This document shows, in pieces, positions 38,674 through 48,960 of a stretch of 54,550 nt of DNA. A program made the translations under genes and the position numbers. The notes below the pieces were generated by a model that ran no database searches, was not told where the DNA came from, and saw only the letters and a list, made by a program, of their open reading frames with translations. Every line of letters begins with the position of its first letter. Positions within the stretch are counted from its first letter, which is position 1. Location of the stretch: the NCBI GenBank assembly GCA_032718475.1, contig JAUCBJ010002998.1, forward strand, positions 1-54,550, written 5' to 3'. The stretch comes from Nemertoderma westbladi (Eukaryota > Xenacoelomorpha > Nemertodermatida > Nemertodermatidae).

Positions 38674-39157
38674 CCTACATGATTCGGTCCGTGTTCCTTT
38701 TATATGTGACTAAAATCAGTGAAGATCGGCAGATCAGTGTGCAGTATTGTGCAGCATTGTGTATGAGTGAGACTGATAACGAAGCATTTCCTAAAGAATG
38801 CGCCATATATGTGAATTGTAACTAAGCCATATCGTTGTGAGTAGTTTAAGTCATAACTCTGTTTATATAGATAGAGCGCCACGTCCTAAAGGAACTGTTA
38901 ATATTTCCCGAAGGTGAATAATATTGTCAGAGATTATATAATACTGTCAGTCGAATAATACATTAGGCTTACATAGCAATAAAATTAAGCCGTCGAACCC
39001 AATCTCCCGGGTATATCCAACGGGTGAATGATCGCGCACAGATTGGTTTCGACTAGTGTAGTGAATTAAATACTTGTCATAGGCTAAAGGTGATTTATTA
39101 TCTAGAAGACATCCTAATTTGGCGGGTTAAACTGCCAAAGGTCTGAAAGCGCGAACA
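38674..39157 (+). repeat. Left LTR, probably 5'-truncated
   Basis: Matches 48961-49444 base for base by eye. A TATA-like TTTATATA lies at 38862-38869 and AATAAA at 38978-38983, about 115 bp apart, giving a plausible promoter and polyadenylation pair. It ends in GCGCGAACA, compatible with the usual CA terminus. The 5' edge coincides with the last satellite monomer, so perhaps 55-65 bp present before 48961 are missing here. Confidence 0.8.
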
Positions 39158-41389
39158 ATAACGGATATTGCTTCTTTATTGCAGTAAGCAATAAAGTTGA
39201 AAGTACCGGTCAACCGGTAAACCTGAACGGTACTTCTGTAGGTCAGTAGGCCCAACTGCCAGAACCGGTACTGCCGTAGGTCCGTAGGTCCGACTGCCAG
39301 AATCGGTACTTCAGTAGGTCGGTAGGCCTAACTGTCCTAACCGGTACTTCCCGTATAAGTACATTAGTATTATTCGATTTGATTGTTGTATACCGGTAGG
39401 TCTTAATAATTAATCAGGGACTGCAGCCCTGGTTTTTTATTGAGATTTTTACTTATTTCTGTCAAGTTTTATTTGTTTGTAGGCCAGTATTGAACAGAAG
39501 GCGTGTAAGCCTGATCAGATTGTACAGACAATTTGTAGGCTGAGCTGTTGTCTGATTGCTGTTAAGTCTGAACGGATTGCAGTGTGTGTAGATCACCTGT
39601 CCAATTGAGTACGGTTAGGAAGTAGGGGCAGCGAACGCTGTAAGGTAAACCCCCAATTAAAGAATAAGTCGTACTACTGGGTTAGAACGCATACTGCCTA
39701 ATCATTTCGGAGTCTGCATGTCCTGTAGTTTATTTAGGCTTGAGAGTAGTCTGCCATCGTTTAGTCTGTACTTTGTTTGTGTAAGTCCGTACAGGTAGCG
39801 TATAATATTTATTTAGATAATTTGTAGACTGGATAGTTGTCTGGCTGTTATTAGGTCTGAACGGATTGTAGTGTGTGTAGAGCCTCTGTCCGATTAAGTA
39901 CGGTTAGGAAGTAGGGGCAGCCAATGCGGTAAGGTAAACCCCCAATTAAAGAATAAGTCGTACTACTGGGTTAGAACGCATACTGCCTAATCATTTCGGA
40001 GTCTGCATATACCGTAGTTTGTTTAGGCTTGATGGTAGTCTGTCGGTATTTGGTCTGCATTTTGTTTGAGTAGTTTGTACGCGTAGCGTAATATTTATTA
40101 TTCAGAGTTTATGCGATTATCCGCAACATTCATTCCCCAAGTTTGTTCCTACAGTAATTGTGTTTGTTATACATACCGCTATAGTTAAATTAACCCCGGT
40201 ACTACACGGGCTGCTTGGCGTAGGTAAAGACTGGTGATTTTGTGCATCGGTCACTCCAGCAGATGCCGTGGTTCTTTTAGCTGTTCAAGTATATTTAACT
40301 ACTGATTATCTGTTGTACAAGTACTTGTACCTAATTTAGGGTTTAGTGTACAGTGCTTTCCGAGTTGTAAAGTGGTTGATAGGCACGTTCGATTAGCTCT
40401 ATTAACTTCTAGGTAGGAACACTCCGTGATACATAACGTAGAACCTATAGCGATACGGCTATAGGTCGTCAGGCGGTGGTATTTTCCTATCTGGACAACG
40501 CAGTGTATTTACTACTACTCATTATTTCAAATACCGTAGTACCCTGTCCGTTGTAATAACCAGTTTCTAACCCTTTGTTAGGCTGGTTAGTAGACTTCTT
40601 GTAAAATTACCCTAAAAATTCGTATTTTGTGTTTTTTGTAAATTTTTGTGTTTATTTAGAGATTGTAATCTCACCCGAATTGTACGTAATTTGTAGTATT
40701 AAGTAACTTAGGTAAATTAGCATTATTTGTTTTAGTGTCCTATAAGTAACACTTCACTGAAAGCGCACCGCTTTGTGTAGTGATTACTCCCCAGAAATAA
40801 TAACATTTATTTCAAACATTGACAAAACCCATTAAAACGGGTATATATATATTATAAATCAACTCCAACGATTTATAAATAGTAGGCCTGCCATACAACC
40901 ATTAGGTCTCAATATCAGTTGGACTACTGCTTAAATAACGGTAATAAAGTAAGTTAAAGTAACCAAGTAACCCTAAAGTTCAGAAATTCAATTATTCTAA
41001 AATAATTGATATACCGGTATTTACGATAGGCCTATTATAATATTTATATTTGTGCTGAAATCATACCGGTATTCTGTAATTAATTCCAGTTAATAATTAT
41101 ACTTATATATACACTATAAGTGTAAACTGCATACCGGTATCCACGATAGGCCTATTATATATTTATATATATTTGTGCTAAAATTATACCGGTATTCTGT
41201 GATAAACCTAGTCTGTAATAATAGTTATATATACTATAAGCATACCACCGGTATTCTAATATATTATATATATCACGCTACACTGAGTAGCAGTACCGGT
41301 AATTAATTACTAGGCTAGCAGTTAATACTGAGTTACTAGACTTGCTCAGACTGTAATACAGCAGTAGACATTCAACTGTACACATAAGC
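39158..41389. other. Long retroelement leader with internal repeats
   Basis: Non-coding 2.2-kb segment between the left LTR and the Gag ORF, much longer than is usual for a retroelement leader. It contains ACCGGTA-rich short repeats at 39200-39400, a 289-bp tandem duplication at 39526-40103 and, at 41005-41260, three imperfect repeats of about 120 bp around ATACCGGTAT and GATAGGCCTATTATA. No RNA gene was recognised. Confidence 0.6.
39526..40103. repeat. 289-bp tandem duplication in the leader
   Basis: Two copies start near 39526 and 39815, fixed by GTACGGTTAGGAAGTAGGGG at 39609 and 39898. The central ~115 bp (AGTAGGGGCAG to GGAGTCTGCAT) is nearly identical; the flanks of each copy have diverged. 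Such uneven conservation could reflect a functional core, for example packaging or a structured RNA, but this is inference. Confidence 0.8.
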
Positions 41390-44300
41390 ATGTCTGACGC
41401 AAAGCAGAACCTGTCAGACAGTCTACTAGATACAACCGAGAGCGAAGTGACAGCAGAGAAACCGCATAAGAGAGATGCTATTGACATCTATCTATCAGAC
41501 TATCAACGTTTTTTAGGTGATGACGAGTTGAGGAGAAGGCTGGAGGGGCTTAGCCCTAATAGTGAAGGAACCAAGCTTGTATTGGATGCCATCGATGCGG
41601 AAATGTTAGCTGCGAACCAAGCTAAATTTGATGAATTCCTCCGCATCACTAGAGTCCAAGAAGAACAAGTAAGGAAAAAACGTATAGAAGATAGAAAGAC
41701 AGCAGCAGCGGCAGTGGCAGCGGCAGAAGCGGAAAGAAAGGCAGCAGAGGCAGCGGCAGAGGCAAAAGCGGCAGCTGCAGCAATAAAAGCGGCAGCGGCA
41801 GAGGCAAAAGCGGCAGCTGCAGCCATAGAAGCGGAAAGAAAAGCGGCAGCTGCAGCCGTAGAAGCGGAAAGAAAAGCGGCAGCTGCAGCCGTAGAAGCGG
41901 AAAGGAAAGCGGCAGCGGCAGAAGCGGAAAGAAAGATAGCAGTGGCAGAAGCAGAACGGAGGGCATCTGAAGAGACAACCCAACTAGAGTTGGAAAATCT
42001 TCAAGAGAGGCAAGATAACTTTAATATACAGTTAACAGCTAGTAATATGCAGATGATGAATCGATCTACTCCCAAACGACAAGGTTATACATCATCTGAG
42101 GAAGGCGATACCACCGACACTGAAGGCAAAGGAAATAGATCTCGTCTAAGCAGACGTAAAAGAACATTCCACCGTCAGAAATTGCCTGATTTGCCTCCAG
42201 CTGTTAGAAGGCAACTAAATAACACCAACTTAGGTAGTACAGAGCCCACAGACCAAATAATTAAAATAGAAAGACTCCCTACTATAGTAGATGAGCCTGA
42301 AATAATTAGGCCTGTTCTTGAAATCACCCCTTCGGTAATAGATACACCTGTGCTCCCTGAAGCTACCTATAAATTCCCTCTGCATAGCACTAAGCTACCT
42401 GTGCCCCGTAGAACTGCCCAGGAGACAGTTCAGGTCCTGGACCCCGAGCGAAATATTCCAAATTTGTCGCCCGTTGTCCCTCGTCTGCCCGCTACGACGT
42501 TGGCGGATCCCGTTTCGGCGGTTGATTGGGTAGACGAGAGACGGCGGGGGATGGATATTCTCCTCGGAGAGATGAAGGAGAATCGGATACGCTCCTCCCA
42601 ACAGGTCCGAGAGTTGGAAGGGACTGTCCAACATTTAAAGGGAACAGTGAGGGAAAGTAAGTTAGAGTTGCAAGAAGTGCAGCAAAATATCGCGCTAGAG
42701 CGCGATAAATTAGTAAATTTACAAAAGGGTATACCACCACCCCCTGTAACAATGTGTCAACCCGTTAGGTCTGAAGTATCTCATGCGCAAGGTGTGGAGC
42801 CTACACGCATTTATACTGCTAGCGAAGTAGAAACTCCTATAGTGAACCCTATTAAGGGTAATTATAGACCTGTTGATAATGATATTCCATATAGAACTGA
42901 TCATAATCCGAGAAATTTATATACCGATAACTCGATATTAAATAACACGATGGCCCAAGAAAGTTTTACGCGTCAAATGGCTAGAACCGAAGCCCGGCAA
43001 GCGGTAAAGGTGGGAGAGATCGTCAAGTTCAATGGAGATGAGATGAAATGGTTACCTTTTAATGAATATTATAAAGATAACATACAGAACTCTGTACTAT
43101 CTAACGGAGAGAAACTTAGATTCCTCATCGAATGTTTGGAAGGACCTCCCAAGTCAATGGCGTTAAAATTTATTGGACATCCAGATGGATTAAGACAAGT
43201 TTGGGATACACTAAACATCAGGTATGGTAATAGGACTAACATAGCTAGGTATTTATATGCGAAATTAATGGCGCCCCGAAAGTTTCTTAGCAGCGGGATT
43301 ATAGAGTTTTCCGATGAGATTCAGGAGATCTGTAGACAACTAGATTGGTTAGGTAAGTCTCATGAATACCAGAATTCTATGGTTGTAGGAGCCTTAGCAT
43401 CTACTTTGCCCAAGGGTGGAGTAGGTACACGCTGGGACAAGAAGGTGTTATATCTGATGGAACAACAACGACGAGACCCTACCATGACTGATCTCATGTC
43501 ATTCTTAGATAGAGAAGTGAAATTACAGCTCCTAAGGCAGTCCAGAGAGAAGACATTGGAAAACAAGGTAAGTGAGAAACCCGTTTCTAGGAGAAGGGTA
43601 ACACCAGTATGTTATACCGACGACGGTGAAAGCCAAACTTCTCAAGGAGAGGACAGCGGGAAAGACACTGACAGATCTTATTATGTCAATAAAATGCCTA
43701 AAAATCAGGTAAGTAAATCCGAGTCTCGACCCAATGACAGAAGGGAACCGGTACAAAAAACCCTTCCTACGTCTCCTAAAAGAATTCAGGTGAGAAAGCC
43801 CGAAGAAAGAACAAGTGTGCACCACATAGCACAGGTTAAAGTAAGTAACATCAAGCCGAAATGTGTGCTGTGCGACGGGCCCCACCGTTTAAATGCATGT
43901 GATAAATTCCTGAGGAAATCACTAAAGGATAGACGTGAAGTCATGTGGGATAAGCGGTTGTGTTATAATTGCCTCAGACGAGGACACCAACGGCGAACCT
44001 GTAACTCCGACGCAAGGTGTGCAAAGTGCGGCGCAAAACATCATATCTTGTTGCACACGGAATTCGAACGAAACAGCCCGAGTCAGGTAAGTGAGTCCGA
44101 ACTACATGTCCAATTCAGTGATGTGAACGACACTGATCAATCTGAGATGGAAGGATTCTATACGGACGAGTTCTCCGACCAAAACGAATCCTGTTACCTA
44201 ATAAACACCACCGCAGTGTATCGAGCACTTGTGTATGAGAAAGACACAGACAGCGACCTTACCTTAACTACTTCCGATCAACAACCATCTTGGAAAGCGC

Positions 44301-45601
44301 CAACTTCCAATATAGGAATCCGAGAATTTCCTGTAGTCCAGTTACGGGTCCACGGACCTCAGAAGAGCTATATAGTGAACGCCCTCCTGGACTCCGGTAG
44401 CACAGGAACATTCATAGATAAAGAACTAGACGAAGTCATCTTTGCTGGACAACCCAAGTTCCGAACCAAGCTAAACATGTCAGGGATCATGCAGGTTTGG
44501 AATTCTACTGTAGCTGCCGACTATTATATAGGTGAGTTGTCCACCCCCCAGGACGAACTAGGAGAACATAGCATCAGGTCAGTGAAAATGGTGGCTATAA
44601 AGAACTTCGCTACTACTCAAGCAGACCTTTATAATTGGGACGAGGATGAGAGCATCCAACATCTTAACATACCTCGATTCCAGACTGATTATCCTGGAGT
44701 GCAAATACTCATCGGCCAAAACGCGCATGAGGCGCTGGAGACATTAGAGAAACGGCCTGCTCAACCGCAGCCACTACAGACCTATGCGGTAAGAACTAGA
44801 GTAGGTTGGTACCTTACTGGACCTTCCCGTAGAACGCTCAGGGAAAGACTGCTTCAAGATCGCGTCTGCCAGGTGAGTGAATGGGAAGATGATACTAGTG
44901 AGGGAGACGACCCAACTGAGGGAACACCACACTCCTCAGATAATGACAATCTTAACTCCAATGTAGATCAATGGAGATATTGCCCCAAGACGATGAATCC
45001 AACTGACATCGCTTCCAGAGGAGCAACTCCTCAAGAACTGACAGATACTACAGACCGGTTAGGTGAACCCGACTTCCTGAGTAAGGAGGATGAATGGCCT
45101 CCCCATCTTACTCCGACTGAGATTAGACCAGCCAAGGGAGCGGAGAAAGTTAAACCTAAAACCCGGACGGGTGGAGCGGAGTTATTTGAACCCGGGATAG
45201 ATCTGTCGGTATTACATATTGCCAGGGACGACGCCGTGGATCTGGACCTCCCCACCGCGAGTGGATCCTTCATGAAGATCAGAGAGAGCGAGTGGAGCTC
45301 TGGAACATCAGACGTCTCGCAGGGACTCTCACCTCTCCTGCAGGGAGCGACGGACCACTATAGCTCCTGGAATCGGCTTTGTAAGGCCGTCGTGTACTTA
45401 GAGCGATGTTTCTATCGTCACTATTCCAGGACGAAGAGGAAACCTGGAATTGTATTCGGGATGCAGCGACTCAATCACCCAGTCGGTCGTTTGTGTTTAC
45501 CGGAAGGGAATGGAGGACTCTCCGGAAACTGTGGAAGGCAAGATTCTCTTCCCACGACCACCTCCCTAATCCTTCAAACATCTAGGGACTCCATAACGTA
45601 A
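41390..45601 (+). CDS. Retroelement Gag-protease polyprotein lacking RT, RNase H and integrase (BEL/Pao-like)
   Basis: A 1403-residue ORF. Residues 100-200 form an Ala/Glu/Lys-rich helix with 11-residue repeats (AAAAVEAERKA), likely a coiled coil. A DUF1759-like Gag region covers about 540-690 (VKFNGDEMKWLPFNEYY). Cys/His zinc knuckles lie at 825-885 (CVLC..., CYNCLRRGHQRRTC at 858, CAKCGAKHH). An aspartic protease (DUF1758-like) has its active-site D1001-S-G in ALLDSGSTGTFID and runs to about 1155. At 1195 comes WRYCPKTMNPTDIASRG, which normally sits just after RNase H in BEL/Pao Pol, so RT and RNase H, usually several hundred residues, are replaced by about 30 acidic residues. The end contains YSSWNRLCKAVVYL, typical of the pre-integrase linker, then turns unrecognisable. 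Start: first in-frame ATG, followed by the Gag-like sequence. No frameshift lies inside. Confidence 0.88.
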   Translation: MSDAKQNLSDSLLDTTESEVTAEKPHKRDAIDIYLSDYQRFLGDDELRRRLEGLSPNSEGTKLVLDAIDAEMLAANQAKFDEFLRITRVQEEQVRKKRIEDRKTAAAAVAAAEAERKAAEAAAEAKAAAAAIKAAAAEAKAAAAAIEAERKAAAAAVEAERKAAAAAVEAERKAAAAEAERKIAVAEAERRASEETTQLELENLQERQDNFNIQLTASNMQMMNRSTPKRQGYTSSEEGDTTDTEGKGNRSRLSRRKRTFHRQKLPDLPPAVRRQLNNTNLGSTEPTDQIIKIERLPTIVDEPEIIRPVLEITPSVIDTPVLPEATYKFPLHSTKLPVPRRTAQETVQVLDPERNIPNLSPVVPRLPATTLADPVSAVDWVDERRRGMDILLGEMKENRIRSSQQVRELEGTVQHLKGTVRESKLELQEVQQNIALERDKLVNLQKGIPPPPVTMCQPVRSEVSHAQGVEPTRIYTASEVETPIVNPIKGNYRPVDNDIPYRTDHNPRNLYTDNSILNNTMAQESFTRQMARTEARQAVKVGEIVKFNGDEMKWLPFNEYYKDNIQNSVLSNGEKLRFLIECLEGPPKSMALKFIGHPDGLRQVWDTLNIRYGNRTNIARYLYAKLMAPRKFLSSGIIEFSDEIQEICRQLDWLGKSHEYQNSMVVGALASTLPKGGVGTRWDKKVLYLMEQQRRDPTMTDLMSFLDREVKLQLLRQSREKTLENKVSEKPVSRRRVTPVCYTDDGESQTSQGEDSGKDTDRSYYVNKMPKNQVSKSESRPNDRREPVQKTLPTSPKRIQVRKPEERTSVHHIAQVKVSNIKPKCVLCDGPHRLNACDKFLRKSLKDRREVMWDKRLCYNCLRRGHQRRTCNSDARCAKCGAKHHILLHTEFERNSPSQVSESELHVQFSDVNDTDQSEMEGFYTDEFSDQNESCYLINTTAVYRALVYEKDTDSDLTLTTSDQQPSWKAPTSNIGIREFPVVQLRVHGPQKSYIVNALLDSGSTGTFIDKELDEVIFAGQPKFRTKLNMSGIMQVWNSTVAADYYIGELSTPQDELGEHSIRSVKMVAIKNFATTQADLYNWDEDESIQHLNIPRFQTDYPGVQILIGQNAHEALETLEKRPAQPQPLQTYAVRTRVGWYLTGPSRRTLRERLLQDRVCQVSEWEDDTSEGDDPTEGTPHSSDNDNLNSNVDQWRYCPKTMNPTDIASRGATPQELTDTTDRLGEPDFLSKEDEWPPHLTPTEIRPAKGAEKVKPKTRTGGAELFEPGIDLSVLHIARDDAVDLDLPTASGSFMKIRESEWSSGTSDVSQGLSPLLQGATDHYSSWNRLCKAVVYLERCFYRHYSRTKRKPGIVFGMQRLNHPVGRLCLPEGNGGLSGNCGRQDSLPTTTSLILQTSRDSIT

Positions 45602-46866
45602 CAACATATGGAGTGGGTGTGTGACTCTATTATTTTATATTATTTTATTATTTTTATATTTCTGTATGTATTACTATGTAATTTTATTATAATCGTTTTC
45701 TTTAATTTTATTCAGTAGAATGTTATTTTAGCGATTATTTAGTAGATTAGTGCAATATATATTCGCGTTTATTACTTAATTACGTATATATTATATTTAA
45801 TGCGACGGCAAGAAATAATTCTTTTCCTCTTTCTTTACTGTCCGTATCATATTATAAATACGTGACTACAGTAAGATGAAATGTCCGTACTTATTAAAGT
45901 ACAATAAAGCCACTACTATATTTAAGTATTATTGGTAGGCAGAGTATTAGGAATGCAAAGTTCAGATCCTCGTGTCTCGGCTAAACCAAGCTCTGGGTAG
46001 ACCTTGGAAACGACTTGCCTCTTCACACTGACATTGCTTCGTGCGATATTGCTCTCATACCGTATATTAAATAATACATATAGTAGCGTGATGTCCCTTT
46101 AACAGCCTTTTTTTAACAGCCTTGCCATTTTTACGCAATTTATAAAATTCCCAAAATTCCATTAATTAATAGATCAAGGGAGCGGAGATTTATCTTATTA
46201 TGCATATGAGTGTGCGAAAGTCTCCCAAACATAGTCAATAGCCGATAAAATTCATAAAGTCATGTATAAAACAGAACATTGACTATTAAAGAATACTATT
46301 AAATAACATCCCAGATCTGTATGCATTGGAATCACCCTAATTCTACCGCTAGCTTTGCATAATGTCACCATAGCAACAACCACGCTAGAATTAGAATTGA
46401 GTTAAAAGAACAATAGAAAGCTTGTCCCATTGAATAGCATAGGGAATAAATAGTGCACTGATAGTATCCAAGGATACATAATAATACAGTGACATTCTGG
46501 AAGGCATTGACTAACGGACAAGTGACCCGAGTGTGTGTAATTTGTGACCAGTTGTGTGGTATTTGTGAGTTTATAGGTGAATGTTACTGCTAAGGTGTGT
46601 TTACAGTAGCTAGTCGCAATCGTAAAAGTAACCTAACTCTCCAAGGAAAACCTGAAGTACATCTAAGCCTTTGGGACGGACAGTTGAGTGACTTGTGCCG
46701 GTTGTCGTTGTCGTTGTGCGGCTACGTCGTTGGCGAAAGTACAGCGGCGACGACACATCGGCGCTGAGGATCTCGTACTGTCCGGGGGTTGATTGGGGTA
46801 GGCAGCGACGCCCGCTCGCCTAAATGTGGACTCATTATAATATGGATAAACTCATATATAGCAGAT
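45602..46866. other. Retroelement 3' region, non-coding part
   Basis: AT-rich at first (45602-46480), then richer in GC from about 46490. The change suggests the upstream part is not coding and the later part is a leader of the next ORF. No integrase motif was found in any frame read. TTTTTTTAACAGCC is duplicated near 46105-46125. Confidence 0.5.
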
Positions 46867-47172
46867 ATGACGGAGTTGATAGAAGATGGTCTTGGTATCG
46901 GGGAGCGATATACTCTACTTTTACAAGCGTTTGTTGATAGCTTAATACGCGGCGACGTTAGTCCAACTGCTGCGGAGGACGATGGTCGTTATATCGAACC
47001 GCCAATGTCCCAAGAGCAGCTCACGCGTGAGTTGGACTATAGAAAATTCGCTGCTCGATATACGCAGCGTAATGGTACGTATATGGGCTTCTTAACTACT
47101 GGTCATCCTATCGATTTACACAATACGGACTATGTCGACTATATATCCTGCCCAGCGGAGTCGGAACCATAA
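46867..47172 (+). CDS. Small acidic protein of unknown function inside the retroelement
   Basis: A 101-residue ORF from ATG at 46867; an upstream in-frame start at 46789 is possible but its extra residues look less protein-like. Codons show the G-at-first-position bias of real coding sequence, unlike the AT-rich surroundings. The protein starts MTELIEDGLGIGERYTLLLQ, has an acidic patch (AAEDDGRYIEPPMSQEQ) and ends DYISCPAESEP. No family was recognised; the YVDY near its end is not an RT active site, since no surrounding palm motif exists. It lies between the Gag-protease ORF and the right LTR, the position where some LTR elements carry env or accessory genes. A different inserted gene is the alternative. 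Confidence 0.45.
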   Translation: MTELIEDGLGIGERYTLLLQAFVDSLIRGDVSPTAAEDDGRYIEPPMSQEQLTRELDYRKFAARYTQRNGTYMGFLTTGHPIDLHNTDYVDYISCPAESEP

Positions 47173-47290
47173 ACTGAAATTCGAATGCGAAAATTCTATT
47201 CGAAATCGACTCGAAAGAAAAGACACTAAAGAAACAAATGGACGCGGTAACTCCAACGTATATTTGGAATTCTTGATAGAAGCATTGTAA
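47132..47290 (+). CDS. Small basic ORF overlapping the previous one
   Basis: A 52-residue open frame starting at ATG 47132, in the +1 frame relative to the ORF at 46867-47172 and overlapping its last 41 bases. It is rich in Arg, Lys, Glu and Asn (RSRNHKLKFECENSIRNRLE). It may continue the upstream protein through a frameshift, be a separate overlapping gene, or be chance. No domain was recognised. Confidence 0.25.
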   Translation: MSTIYPAQRSRNHKLKFECENSIRNRLERKDTKETNGRGNSNVYLEFLIEAL

Positions 47291-47375
47291 CAACAAATAA
47301 ATATCACCCGCGTTTACCCTACCAGACGTGCGTCTTTGGTATTATTACGATAAATGCCCTAGACCCAACTAATAA

Positions 47376-48151
47376 ACGGAAAGACATAAACATCCACGTA
47401 AACCGAAACTTGTTGACGTATCACCTATGCTCACTCGGCTCGAACGATCCTGGAGTAAACCTACGATCAGAGTCCCGGAATACTCGGTCAAACCTCCTCA
47501 TTCCTTAGTTGGACCTCAGACCTGCGATCCTGGTGGTGTCGCGGATCCTCGCGGACTGTATTCACTGTTCAAAGATCTAGTGCTACCCTAACAATTAATC
47601 GGTAACACTCCGACAGTGATTTCTAGCTAGCCGCCCATCTTACCTAGCCGGATTGTGACGCGGACACCTAATATCACTATCCAACCGTATGGTCGTCCCC
47701 GTTTAACGCGATACAACCCCTCATCAAGGTGAAGGAGAGCGTTGTACGAAACGAGTTAAACGCTATTCTATAAAGATCAAAAAAGAAACCTGCGTTTGTT
47801 CAGATAAACGTAAGTTATAACAGTAAGTCCAATCGATAAACGAATTGGCCTTATCTCAATTCGATTGGGAAATCCAGAATCTCTAAGAAGTTATCGAACT
47901 TGGACGATCCTATTCTCTGCGAGAGTTTTTGGATGAACGTATCCAGCTACGAGCGGAGGAAAATCAGCTCGAGGAGAAGCATATCGAAACGGCAGATACC
48001 TCGACCATAATCCTACACCTTCTGATGCAATCATATTGCACCCTTCACCCAGGAGTTATGGCCCTCCTAGTAAAGTGGCTCCCCCCAAAGAGAAAAAGAC
48101 TCTTGCTAGCCTCAAAAAACTGCGTAAACGCCGTCTGCGTAAGAAAGACTA
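47376..48151 (+). pseudogene. Interrupted frame with protein-like segments, unknown
   Basis: One frame (codons starting at 47376) reads as protein-like segments separated by stops at 47589, 47628, 47730, 47757, 47805, 47811 and 47934, and ends with TAA at 48149. The first segment is 71 codons (internal ATG 47427; SWSKPTIRVPEYSVKPPHSL). The last is 71 codons and ends in a very basic tail (LASLKKLRKRRLRKK). Seven stops in 258 codons is only somewhat fewer than chance, so this is a weak candidate for a decayed gene. The competing open frame at 47929-48282 looks less natural. Confidence 0.25.
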
Positions 48152-48877
48152 ACTGTTTAGAGTATCTTTATGTTTTAGAAACTGTGATTTTTATATTTTA
48201 TAGACTGAAAATCCCATTTTCTGGGAGCGGTGTAAAAGCTTTTGCTGAATTGTCCGGTTATTTTTCCTTATTTTTCCCGTAAAATACTCTGTAGTTGGTT
48301 TACCAGGCATAAAAAGGCCGTGTCCTTGCTGTACTGGTGTTTTAGCGGACATAAAAGCTATTTCTTCTGTATTTGTACTTTAGAGGACATAATCCGTAAT
48401 TCCGTGACGTAAAAGCTCGATACTCTTGAAAACAGTGTCGCTACCATGACGACGGCTAGCAGCTGATATTGCCACGTCGACGTTTCTTTGTTTCTTTGTT
48501 CTCTCGTTGTTCAGGTTGACCAATCAGAGCGTTTGTTGTCTCTGTGTTGGAGGTGTATACAGAAACTCAGTAGTTCAGTGTTATGTTTTGCCCAGAGCCT
48601 AAGAACCGGCTTTTGGCACCTCCGTGTTTTCAGTTTTTAGTCCTACACTAGTAGGCTTAATTATAAGGACATATATCCGTTATCTGATGTCTGATGACTG
48701 ATGTCCATAGCATACTGCATACTGCAGTACTGCATACACTGCATACTGTGTAACACTGTGCATACTTTTATATTGTTATACTGCTATTTACTGTCAGTTC
48801 TTCATAATATGGTTGATGAATTATTATATTTGGAATAACGACAAATAACCCCGAAAACCCAATATTCTTGATATACC
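48152..48877. other. Retroelement 3' non-coding region
   Basis: No gene. A CCAATCAGAGCG box lies near 48519, and short direct repeats of CATACTGCATACTGCA occur at 48710-48760. This could be leftover promoter sequence of an insert or part of the element's 3' UTR. Confidence 0.45.
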
Positions 48878-48960
48878 GAAGGTAAGAGAGAAAGGTTACA
48901 GATAAATGATTGCGACCTATGTTGAGTGGTTTGAAGTGAATCTAATGTTATTTGATAGAC

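Noticed and set aside
41503-41983. Antisense frames rich in Phe, Cys and Arg opposite the Gag Ala-rich region
   Set aside because: They mirror the GC-rich 33-bp repeats of the Gag coding strand and have no independent support.
47120-47150. YVDY motif in the small ORF as a reverse transcriptase active site
   Set aside because: No other palm-domain motif surrounds it and the ORF is only 101 residues.
47929-48282. 117-codon frame near the right LTR
   Set aside because: Its composition shifts abruptly and another frame in the same stretch (ending in a basic tail at 48151) looks more natural; neither is well supported.
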